Of a DNA stretch of 64,000 nt, positions 53,145-62,758 are shown in pieces (position 1 is the stretch's first letter; the number at the start of each line of letters is the position of its first letter). The translations under genes and the position numbers were made by a program. The notes beneath the pieces were generated by a model that saw nothing but the letters and a program-made list of their open reading frames with translations, did not search any database and had not been told where the DNA came from. Source of the stretch: Pegoplata infirma (lineage: Eukaryota; Arthropoda; Insecta; Diptera; Anthomyiidae); the NCBI GenBank assembly GCA_963921195.1, contig OY992537.1, forward strand, positions 35,573,410 to 35,637,409, written 5' to 3'.

Positions 53145-53286
53145 AAAACCGGTACGTACCGGTATCGTTGTTTCGGTAACGGTTAACCGTTACCTAAATA
53201 ATCCAAAATACCGTTACCTTTACCGTTACCGATACAAACAATATGTAATACCGTTACCAATACCGTTATTAGTTTCGGTTGCCAAC
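53145..53286 (-). mobile_element. One end of another ACCGGT-type hAT
   Basis: ccggtacgtaccggtatcg, then aacggttaaccgttacc and accgttaccaataccgttat lead to ttgccaaccctg, i.e. a CAGGGTTGGCAA terminus in reverse. It matches the right part of the element at 50217. The opposite end was not found. Confidence 0.65.
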
Positions 53287-54305
53287 CCTGTTTTCAACAC
53301 ATGAATTTAAGGTGAAACTTATCTGAAATTCACGGTTTTGCTAATAACTTTTGAACCGCTAGTAGTGTTTGGGGTCCGGGAATTCCCGGGTCGGATTTCC
53401 CGGGAATTCCCGGGAAAACACTGACGGGAATTCCCGGGATTTTTTTTTAATTTTTCCCGGGAAATCCGGGAATTTTGTAAAATAAACCTTTTTACATAAA
53501 AACGTTTATTTTACTTTAATTTTTACCATTTTTTTTACATAAAGGTATAATTACATTTGATATTTTTTGTATTTTTCTATTTGGAAGAACAGTGCAAATA
53601 TATATTCATAGGAAAACTGACCAAGTGTAAAAAGTATGTTAATATCATGAAAAAACTTAAAAAGTCAAAAAATATACGTCGGTTAATGATAATTTTGCTA
53701 AGACTGTCAAAAAAATATAAAAATTTTGAACCTAGAATTAACATTTCCAGAATAAATATTAAAAGTGCTGCCAACTATATTAGTTTTTTCTCGAATAACG
53801 CAGTTTTAAATTTTTTTTCGATTTTTAGCTATTTTTTGCGATTTTTTGTGAAGGAAAAAGTTGCAATATTTTTTTTGTTTTGTTTTATTGTATTTCAGGA
53901 TTTTTAACTTTTATGTTTTGATTTTTTATGTTTTAATTAATTGTTTATCTCTAATAAAACTGTTTTTAATAAAAAGATAATCAAATTATAATGTTTTTTA
54001 TGATTTACATTAAAAATGAAAATTTCCCGGGATTCCCGGGAATCCCGGGAAATAAATTATTTTTTTCCCGTTTCCCGGGAAATTGAAAAGTCCGGGAATT
54101 CCCAAACACTAACCGCTAGACCAATTTGGCTGAAATTCAATACGAGCCAGGCCAGAGGAACGGGAAATATATGCGCTAAACTTCAGCATCCTCAGAATTG
54201 TCTTTCGAAAGTTACCGTGTTTTTTATCTCGTAAATTCATGAAAAACTCTTGCCGAAATTCAGTCTTTTGCTCATAACTTTTGAACCACTAAACCGATTA
54301 GTTAG
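53287..54305 (-). mobile_element. DINE-1-type fragment, split by a hAT
   Basis: Reversed body: ttttcaacacatgaatttaa, acggttttgctaataacttt and ttgaaccgctag at 53291-53362, then after the insertion accaatttggctgaaatt, cgaaagttaccgtg and ctcataacttttgaaccact to about 54300. Both ends of the DINE are missing. Confidence 0.8.
53363..54111. mobile_element. hAT-type element with CCCGGGAATTCCCGGG motifs
   Basis: Ends TAGTGTTTGGG are inverted and perfect for 11 bp, with an exact ACCGCTAG duplication (53355-53362, 54112-54119) of DINE sequence. Both subterminal zones hold stacked cccgggaattcccggg palindromes. The 116-codon frame at 53557-53907 is Lys/Phe/Ile-rich and carries no hAT motif. Confidence 0.93.
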
Positions 54306-54780
54306 GGAGTGGAGATAAGGGCGTAGGTATGTTTAAAAAAAATATTTTAGAGTAAAAATAAATGGGGGTCGGTCTCACTAATGAGCCTTCTCGGACGCAC
54401 CATTGAACCGGTAAAAGCTGATTAAATAAAACAAATTTACAAAAAATAAAAAAAATTGTATGGGGACCGCCTTAACAGTTAAAGATAAAGGGTAGGTGTG
54501 TTCAGAGAAAAAGTTTGGACTAAAAAAATATTGTGGGTCATACATTTTGTTGCTCATACATTTTGTTGCTCTAAGGGCACTATTAGGGCAGTTAGAGCGG
54601 TTGGAGCAACTTTTAAAAAATGTCGTTTTGTATGGGAGTCCCCTTAGAAATTAGAGATAGGGTATTAGTTTTTTCCAAAGAAATGTTAAGACGTAAAAAG
54701 TAATGGGGTCAGTCTTATAAGTGACCCCTCTAAGACGCACCATTGGAGCAGTAGAATTGATTTTAAGATTGGAAAATTAC
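54306..54780 (+). repeat. ~160-bp tandem repeat, second locus
   Basis: About three units: ggagataagggcgtaggtat, aatgggggtcggtctcact, ttgtatggggaccgcctta and gtatgggagtccccttag repeat the array of 20452-23300. Position 54734-54754 is the undisturbed target of the Transib-like element at 19880. Confidence 0.8.
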
Positions 54781-54962
54781 AATAAATTTTTTTTCAAAAA
54801 ATTTTAAAAAATAGTTATAATCTTTATCCCACAATCCTCCTGGATCACAAAAAAATTTCAAAAAAATCGAAGAGTACAAACATGTTCAAAAATGAGATTT
54901 AAGTTTCGAAACTTAAAAATCGCATATCAGAGCGCTTTTAAGAATTTTTTGGGATTTTTTTT
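54781..54962. other. Short unassigned spacer
   Basis: A/T-rich; contains aaagtttcgaaacttaaaa-like symmetry at about 54900 and nothing else recognised. Confidence 0.3.
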
Positions 54963-55843
54963 CATGTCGTAATACCCGCCAAACGAGGGCAACGTTGGAG
55001 CTGATTGTGGAAAAATTTATCAAAAAATGTTGCAAGGTCATCTTCAGTCGGCAACCAGCGGTCAAAGGTGGAAAAAATTACGAATCTCGACTAAAATTTA
55101 CGTCCGAAATTTTTAACCAAATCCGGCTTAAAAATTCGGAAATTTGACGCACTTCATTGGAAAAATATTTAAAAAATTCCAAAACTGCGATTTTGGTCCA
55201 CAGATGATTTTTAAACATGAAAATTATTTTATCCAAATTGGTCTCAAAAGTTGGAAAATGTTAAGTGTGCTATCTAAAAAGTATTAATAAAACATATAAA
55301 CTCGATTTTGGTTCAAGAATGCTGATCAGCGATTTTGGTCCACAGATGCTGATGAGCATTTTCAGAGAAAAATCGTGTTTTTATATTTTTTTAATATTTT
55401 TTAGATAACAAAAGTTGGAAACTGTTAGTGTGTTATCTAAAAAATATTAAAAAAAAATATAAAAACGCAATTTTGGTCAAAAAATGCTGATCTGCGATTT
55501 TGGTCCACTGGTGCTGATCAGCATTTTCGGAACAAAATCGTGTTTTAATACTTTTTTTAAATAATTTTTAGATAACACAATTAACATTTTCCAATTTTAG
55601 AGACCAATTTGGATAAAAAAATTATTTTTATTTTAAATATTTTCAAAATGAAGTGCGTAAAATTTTCAAATTTTTATGCCGGATTTGTTCAAAAAATTCG
55701 GACATGAGACGTAGTCGAAATACGTTATTTTTTTCCATCCTTGAACGCTGGTTGCCGACTAAAGATGACCTTGCAAAATTTTTTCATAAATTTTTCCACC
55801 ATCAGCTCTAACGTGGCCCTAGTTTGGCGGGTATTACGACATG
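54963..55843. mobile_element. 0.88-kb foldback element
   Basis: catgtcgtaatacccgccaa (left) and ttggcgggtattacgacatg (right) are perfect inverted ends. Arms continue with gagctgat, aaggtcatcttcagtcggca, accagcg and aattcgga. The middle repeats gattttggtccacagatgct and gatcagcattttc in both orientations. A scrap of it lies inside the hAT at 48470. Confidence 0.8.
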
Positions 55844-56032
55844 AGATTCAAAAATTTTAATTTGACGGGAATTAAAAAATTTAATCATTATTTCAATCAT
55901 ATATGATTAAAGACTAAGAAACAAACTCATTTTGGTTTTCCTTAACCATTTTCTGATCTGATCAGTTAATTACAAACATATTGTTAGTTCTAATTCAGCC
56001 ACTCTCCACAGTGTAGGTCATTCGAAATAAAA
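55844..56032. other. Short unassigned spacer
   Basis: A/T-rich without recognised structure. Confidence 0.3.
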
Positions 56033-56696
56033 CAAGTAAAAAAGTTAAATTCGGCCTTGCCGAATGTAGTGATACCCTCCACAATTTCAAAAACATTATT
56101 GCAAAAAACTTTATTTAAAAGGAAATTACTTTTGAAAAAAAAAAATTTTTGAAAAAAAAATTTCCGCGAAAAAAAATTTTGGTAAAAAAAATCCGCGATT
56201 TTTCTTTTCTTTTTTTGTGTTCGTACTTGTTTAAATACCATTTGGTGTTCAATTATGTTCACATATGCCAACCAGAAGCCGAATTAAAGCATTTTGTATT
56301 TTTAGGTTATGTTGAATGTACTGAAATTTTTGAGGTGTGCTTACATTTTCGTTCATAACTTTTGAACCGCTGAACCGATATCGCTCAAATGCAACACCAA
56401 ACTTCTCGGGAGAACTTCCAATAAATATGTTAAGTTTCAGTCATCTCTGTGCAATATTTTGTCCGCGACAGCATTTTCCACAGACAGACAGACAGACAGA
56501 CGGACAGACGGACAGACGGACAGACGGACAGACGGACAGACGGACAGACGGACAGACGGACATCGCTAGAATGTCTTAAAATCGATCGGCCATCATGAAT
56601 ATATATACTTTATGGGGTCCCAGATCGATATTTCGATGAGTTACAAACAGAATGACAAACTTATATATACCCTCTATCACTAGAGTGGAGGGTATA
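56033..56696 (-). mobile_element. DINE-1/mini-me element, copy J
   Basis: Complete reversed copy of the shorter subfamily: 3' hairpin ATTCGGCcttGCCGAAT (56049-56065), body with gccaaccagaagccgaatt and ttcgttcataacttttgaac, a long regular GTCY tract (56480-56562, here cagacggacaga), core and 5' stem. Same subfamily as copy A. Confidence 0.92.
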
Positions 56697-56906
56697 AAAA
56701 GAAAATAAACTAAAATACAATTACCAGTGATTAATGTTTGTAATTCTCTCCACTACAAATAAAAATGTTATATAAATAAATTACAAATAAGTAAATATAT
56801 TTTTGTATAACTAAAAAAATGTTTAATTTATAACAACATTTTTTTTAGCTTTTTGGCAACTAAATTTAGAACGACAGTTATTGCTTAAAGGTAACAAAAA
56901 TATATG
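56697..56906. other. A/T-rich spacer
   Basis: No feature supported. Confidence 0.3.
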
Positions 56907-57485
56907 TACACAGAAAAAAATAAAAAAAATATTTGAGTAAATTTTTAATACTATTGAGTAAAAAATTACTCAATTTTGCACCAGTAAACGATTTAATAGT
57001 ATTGAGTAAACTTTTAATAAAAATTTGTTAAATGTTTTCCAAAAAATTTTAGTAAATTTTTAATTGACACAATTAAAACTTTACTCATTTTTTTAAGTAA
57101 CTGTTTAATTGTGTCAAGTAAAAATTTGCTCAAAATTTATCCATTTATTTTTAAAAAGTTTTAAAAAGTTTTAAGCTTTTTACAAAAAAAGAAAAATCAA
57201 AAAACTTGTTTTTTCAACTTTATTAAACTTATTTATGTCTTAAAGACATAGGAAAATTTTATAAAGACGATTACAAACTTTAATATACATACATACATAT
57301 ACAAAAAACTATAAACTAAACGAGAATTCATAAAACTATGAGAGTTTATAATAAATGAAAAAAAACTATTAAATTTTTATTAAATTATTATATTAATTGC
57401 GTCAATTAAAGAATTACTCAATATTTTTTACAAATTTAAACAAGTGTTTACTCATCTTTTTTTCCTCCATATTTTTTTCTGTGTA
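56907..57485 (-). mobile_element. TACACAGAAAA-ended MITE, copy 2
   Basis: Opposite-orientation copy of the 7630-8199 element: left tacacagaaaaaaataaaa, right cctccatatttttttctgtg. The interior follows in reverse (tttactcaattttgcacc, gacgattacaaacttt). Terminal TA on both sides. Confidence 0.85.
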
Positions 57486-57986
57486 TACGGTAAAAGACGG
57501 CAGATTTATTAGTGGGTCGACACTACCATTTAATAGTGAATTTTTAACGTTGGTGAAGTTACCACGGCACTTAAAAATGGAAAAGTGCCCAAAACATATG
57601 GCGCATTTTATACAAGCGTCTGAAATATGCACTTAAAATCTGAAAATATACACAACAAATTTAAAAATAGGCTCTTTAAATTATAGAAATTAATAAATGA
57701 ATAGTACAAAAAAACTCTTTAAAAGAGTGACAGGTGTACCCCAGCCGTGGATCCTACGCTTGGGTTTTGGTGGAGGGACATTTTTTTTACTAAAAAAAAA
57801 TTTCTTACAGGGAGCTCTGGACAGACGTATTTTGATCATTAATTAAGCTTTTTTTAGTGTATACTAGGAAGAGCCGTTTTTCCCCTTTCATCTCTGATTG
57901 CTTAGAAAATTACTCATTTTTTAGTTAAATTTAACTAAATTTAGGAAAATCTCATGAAATATTTAGAATTTTTTTTTTCCAAAATT
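57486..57986. other. Unassigned interval
   Basis: acaggtgtaccccagccgtg (57731) and gggttttggtggagggaca (57762) are unusually G+C-rich for this window but match no family I recognise. Open frames at 57397-57636 overlap on both strands. Confidence 0.35.
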
Positions 57987-58280
57987 CACACAAAAATTTT
58001 TTTTTTTCCATGAACGATTTTCATAGCATTTATGAATAAATTCATACAATTTATTTATTTTTTTAACTTTTTTTTTAAATTTTATTAACTTTTTCATAAT
58101 ACTTATAAACTTTTTCATAGTATTTATGAAAAATGTTAAAAATTCTTAAATATCACATATTATGATTTATTCATACATACTATGAAAAAGTTTATAAATA
58201 TTATGAAAAAGTTAATAAATTGTATGAATTTGTTCATAAATACTATGAAAATCGTTCATGGAAAAAACATTTTTTGTGTG
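57987..58280. mobile_element. Palindromic MITE, CACACAAAAA ends
   Basis: Arms mirror across the centre: cacacaaaaa, ccatgaacgattttcatag and aaattcatacaattta on the left; taaattgtatgaattt, ctatgaaaatcgttcatgg and ttttttgtgtg on the right. Repeated aactttttcata units fill the loop. No coding capacity. Confidence 0.75.
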
Positions 58281-58439
58281 TTTAGTTTTGTCTTTTTTAT
58301 GGGTCTTGCTCCCCAAAACTTTTTATTACAAATTTTTCTTTATTAATCCCTTTATTATTGATCTATGGTCGATTCTAAGACATTCTATAAGTTCGTAAAT
58401 CGGACCAGATAGAAAAAAGTTTCTCCTAAAAGTACTTAA
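58281..58439. other. Short unassigned spacer
   Basis: No feature supported. Confidence 0.3.
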
Positions 58440-58692
58440 CTACACTCAAATTAGTAGAAAAAAGTCTTGTAATCCCATTTTACCAATGTTTTACAGTTTT
58501 CCTTGTTTTTTAAACAATAATTTTCGATCGAAATTTAAATTTTTTTTTTCGTAATTTTACAGTTTTTCTTGTAATTTTACAAATTTTCAAGATCTTTTTG
58601 CAAAAAAAATCTAGTAAATTTACGAGAATTTCTTGTAAGTTTTATTTCGCCAAAAAACTTGTAAATTTACATTTTTACTGGTAAAATGCTTG
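58440..58692. repeat. TTGTAAAATTACAAG-type MITE part
   Basis: ctacactcaaattagtagaa, cttgtaatcccattttacc, cttgtaattttacaaatttt and ctagtaaatttacgagaatt repeat the motif family of 9530-11180. A continuation (tgtaaaattacaaaaaagc) at 59178-59210 suggests it was split by the repeat that follows. Confidence 0.5.
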
Positions 58693-58699
58693 TAAAATT

Positions 58700-59178
58700 C
58701 TGATTAATTTTTATTAAAAAATAAAAATAGTTTTATTCGACCTTTAAAATATTATATTTTGAGGATGCTTTTTCTGGCTCGAGGTCATTATTTTCTTTTC
58801 TAATTAAAACCATGATATTCGCATAGCATAATTTTCCAGAATTTTATTTTTTTTTGTTTTAAATTTGTTGGTCATTTTTGCAAGACTTAATCGACACGTG
58901 TTTCGGAATTTGTCAAATTCCATTGTCAAGATTATTTAGCAAAAAATAGAAACGATTAACTACAAAGTAGCAAACGAGTCTAATGACAAATCGTTTGTGC
59001 ACAAACTAAAATATAAATACATATTCGCCTCTATTCACAATGAGAATTAGAAAGACGAAGAAATTGTACCATACTAATAAGGCAACGATTGTCAATAACC
59101 AACAAAAATATTTAAAACAATTTTACATATGATAGTCCATTGGACTACAACAATATATTATTATTTGTGTTGTAAAAT
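58700..59178 (+). repeat. CTCGAG-type dispersed repeat copy
   Basis: agttttattcgacctttaaa, ttttctggctcgaggtcatt, gcaagacttaatcgacacgt, attcgcctctattcacaatg and gatagtccattggactacaa in order. It is the reverse complement of 44755-45070 over its right half and matches one arm of the foldback at 44120 over its left half. Confidence 0.75.
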
Positions 59179-59189
59179 TACAAAAAAGC

Positions 59190-59640
59190 TCGTAATTTTT
59201 GGCTAACAATTTTCAATTAAATTTTTTGATCAACAAAAACTTTAATGAGTCAATCCATGTTTTGATTAAAGTTTTTGTTATTTTTTTTAACTGTTGAATT
59301 ACAAAGTTTAACATACCAGATTTTTTTTTCGCTTTAATTTATTTGAATAGATTAATTTAAAAATATACAAAATAATCGGATTTTACTTTTTTTATTGTTG
59401 GCAACATATTGGAAAGCAAAAAATAAGCATTTTTTTATAATTTTGTCATAAGCTTACAATTCATTTGTTAAATCAATCATAATTTTGATTGACTATAAAT
59501 TAAAAATTGATCAACCTTTTGATCAAAATCGAAAAAATGTTTGATTGAAAAAATTTTCAATCAATCACTTACAATTTGATGATTGGTATAACAATTTTTT
59601 TAATTGGAGAAGAATTTCTATCAAGAAATTGATTGAATCC
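59190..59640. repeat. Dispersed repeat, uninterrupted copy
   Basis: Contains tgatcaacaaaaac, ttgatcaaaatcgaaaaaat and caatttgatgattggtataa then caattttttt. In reverse it equals the host of the hAT at 8748 without that insertion (attggtat at 59582-59589 corresponds to ATATCAAT). Confidence 0.75.
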
Positions 59641-59647
59641 GCGTTTT

Positions 59648-59806
59648 TATACCCTCCACTCTAGTGATAGAGGGTATATATAAGTTTGTCATTCCGTTTG
59701 TAACACCTCGAAATATTGGTCTAGGACCCCATAAAGTATATATATTTATGATCCTCGATCGATTTTAAGTCGATCTAGCGATGTCCGTCCGTCCGTCCGT
59801 CCGTCC

Positions 59807-59897
<91 letters not shown>

Positions 59898-60711
59898 CGT
59901 AGAAAACACGCTAACTTTTGAAAGACTTTACAGAGGCTACTGAAGTTTGGCATATATGTTTGTCATTTACCTGGTCAGGTTGGTATTGCAATCCAGCCAA
60001 ATCGGTCCAGTGGTTCAAAAGTTATGAGCAAAAGAGTAAATTTCGGCAAGGGTATTTCGCGAATTTACGAGATAAAAAACACAATAACTTTCGAAAGACA
60101 ATATTGAGACTACTGAAGCTTAGCACGTATCTTTGCCATTCCCCGGGTCTATTTGGTTTCAAATTTCAGCTCAATCGGTCCAGTGGTTCAAAAGTTATAA
60201 GCAAAACCCTGAATTTCAGATTAGTTTTATCTAAAATGCCACGTGTTTTTACAAGTTTTAAAAGCATTGGTGGTAACTAAACAATGCTTTTCAAACTTGT
60301 TCAATTTTAAAGAAATGCTTTTTAAACTTGCTTAGTTTTAAAAGCATTGGTAACTTAAAAATTACACTCGAAAAAAATTTCACACTGAAAAAAATTTTAC
60401 ACTCAAAAAAATTTTACACTCAAAAAAAAAAATTTACACAAAAAAAAATTTAGCTTTTTTTTTTACAAAAATTACAATATTTTGTGTACATACGTACGTG
60501 CATTCACTCAGAAATATTTTTACAGGAAAAAAAACATTACACTCGAAAAAATTTTACACTTAAAAAAAAAAATTTTAGTAATTTTTCTTTTAAAAAAAAA
60601 AAATTACAAAAAAGAGTTTTTTACTCAAAATAAAATATTTTTAATCAAAATTGTTAAGTTTTTCACGTTAAAAAATGTACTTCCCTTTAAAGAAAATGCA
60701 TTGTGGACAGT
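59648..60711 (+). mobile_element. DINE-1/mini-me element, copy K
   Basis: The reference copy here: 5' stem, core, the longest GTCY tract, two body repeats (taacttttgaaagac at 59910; taactttcgaaagac near 60083), gccacgtgtttttaca, the two gcattggt...aacttg blocks, acactc tails and atgcattgtgga, where it is cut by a CAGTGTTGCCAG sequence before the terminal hairpin. The 120-codon frame at 59918-60280 parallels copy E. Confidence 0.92.
59783..59900 (+). repeat. (GTCY)n microsatellite
   Basis: About 29 uninterrupted tetranucleotides: gtccgtccgtccgtccgtcc, then more than twenty gtct, then gtccgtccgt. It sits at the fixed position within DINE copy K. Confidence 0.97.
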
Positions 60712-61009
60712 GTTGCCAGATAAGGGGATTTGTCCCCAAAATGGGGATTTCAAGTTTGGTTTGGGGACAAGATTTCCATGGGAGGGATTTGGGGATTTCG
60801 CAAATTTTTGGGGATTTTTTCAAAAATTTGGGGATTTTTTCTAAAATTTGGGGATTTTTTTTATTACAAAAATTAAAAATTTAATTTTTAAAATTGTTAA
60901 GACTATTACCAATTAATGAGATTGACATTGGTACACAATGCAGTCAAAAATTACAACTGCATTCATTTGTTAATGTCAAAGTAGTAAAATTGGAAAAACA
61001 ATGCTTTAA
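60712..61009 (+). mobile_element. One-ended hAT-like insertion in DINE copy K
   Basis: CAGTGTTGCCAGATAAGGGG abuts the DINE at attgtgga, where other copies continue gggtattcatag. tttggggattttttcaaaaa repeats about four times (60800-60865). A CAG-initial end with subterminal repeats suggests hAT, but the other end and duplication were not found. Confidence 0.45.
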
Positions 61010-61012
61010 TTA

Positions 61013-62229
61013 CACTGTGTGACGGTGAAAAAGTAACCTGGGTTTTGACTATCAATTTTACATAATTCGGGCATGCTGATTCCAATCGTCCAGGCCATTT
61101 TGAAATCTAAGGTCCAGTTTTTTCGCAAAACGTCTTCAAAGTTTTTCACTTCCCCGTGAAGTTTTTTTAATAAAAAATATTTTGTATGCAAAAAAGTCAA
61201 TATTTTATAGATGAAATTAAAGGATTATATCTGTAACTACATTTTAAACACAAATTCCGCTACTAAAAGTATAAAATTTTAATAGTGTTTCGCGTTTTAT
61301 ACCATTTTTTCTAATTTTTTAGCATTTTCGCGATTTTAAATGTTTAAATAAATACCGACCAAAACAGCCGTTTCAGCTTTGTATATTTGCACCAAAGGAA
61401 ATATATTCCCATTATAATATTTTTCGTGTATCAATCGCATAGCACTAAAATTGAGCGATTTGTCAAAATTTCTATATGAAAGCATCACTTTCCAACCGGA
61501 CCACAAGGTCCAAATTTTGATATATTGTGTGAAAACCTCAAAAGAGTATATGTGCCAAATTTCAAACAAAAATTTTTTCATCTTAAAAAGTTAAAATAAA
61601 AAGACATTTATTTCGCCCTAATAAATTATATTGAACAAGTGTTTTTTTTTTAATTAGTAGTATTTAGTAAAATGTTTTCCTTTTGTTTTTGTAATTGAAA
61701 CTTAATAATTTAATTTAGTAAGGTGAAATAACTGTTTTTCTACAATAACTTTTGAAGATGAAAACATTTTTGTTTCAAATTTGACACAATTACTTTTTTG
61801 AGGATTTAACACAATATGTCACAAGCTGGACCTTGTTCTCATCTTGGAAAGTCATGCTGTCGAGTGATGCGCTTGATAGTTGAAACCTATTCTCATAGAA
61901 ATATATCCCATTTGGTGCACCTATACTTATCTGAAGCGGTTGTTTAGGTCGGTATTTATTTAAGCATTTATAATCGCGAAAATGCAAAAAAATGGAAATA
62001 TGGGATAAAACGCGAAACACCACTTGAGTTTCAAACATTTAATAGCGGATATGGTACTTAAAATGTAGCTACAGTTATAGTCATTCAATTTCAATTACTT
62101 TTTTTGCAAAAAAACTGTACCTTAGATTTCAAAATGGTTTGCACCATTGGATTCAGCATGCCCGAAATATATAAAATTGATGGTCAAATCTCAGGTTACT
62201 TTTAACATCCAAAATTTTGTCACGCTGTG
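61013..62229. mobile_element. CMC-like foldback with TTA duplication
   Basis: CACTGTGTGACGG (left) and CACAGCGTGAC (right, reversed) start long imperfect inverted arms: aagtaacctg, atcaatttta, cgggcatgctga, gtgtttcgcgttttata, aataaataccgacc. TTA flanks both sides (61010-61012, 62230-62232). CAC-initial ends with a 3-bp target fit the CMC group (CACTA/Chapaev); this is inference. Open frames at 61006-62038 lie in the arms. Confidence 0.65.
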
Positions 62230-62437
62230 TTATTTTTTGACGTTTTTTGAAAAACAAAAATATTGTTTTTAAATGCACTAATGTAAGATTGCAGTCTTTA
62301 GAAGCTGGTAGACAGCTGTTTTTTTGTCCTTAATCCCATCACTTGGATTGGGCAAGATAAAATAATTTTAGTAAATAATAAATGTTTTACGAGAGTCGAA
62401 CAAAGTTAATTTTTTTCAAACTCAGAATAGTTTATAT
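62230..62437. other. Short unassigned spacer
   Basis: No feature supported. Confidence 0.3.
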
Positions 62438-62758
62438 TCAGTTGTCAAATAATTTTTCTAACGACATACAAAAATAATAAAAGTCAATTAATACAGCTAA
62501 AGAAACCATTATTTTTTGACCTCCAATACTTTTGACTACCAATTTATTTGTGAACAATAAAAAAATATTTTGTTTTTTTATTTTAAAATATCTACTTAAG
62601 TGCAAAGTAATGGGATATCAAAATAAAAAAATATTTCTTTGTTTACAAAAAAATTGGTGGTCAAAATATTGGAGCCCAAGAAATAAGTACTGGTGTCTCC
62701 AACTGTGTTGATTGACTTTTAGTATTTTTGTGGGTCGTTTAAAAAATTATTTGACAAC
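62438..62758. mobile_element. Palindromic foldback repeat
   Basis: gttgtcaaataatttttcta (left) and aaaaaattatttgacaac (right) are inverted ends; arms continue with aaaagtcaat, aaaccattattttttgacct-type and ccaatacttttgacta / tggtcaaaatattgga. The loop is about 62560-62630. Confidence 0.7.
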
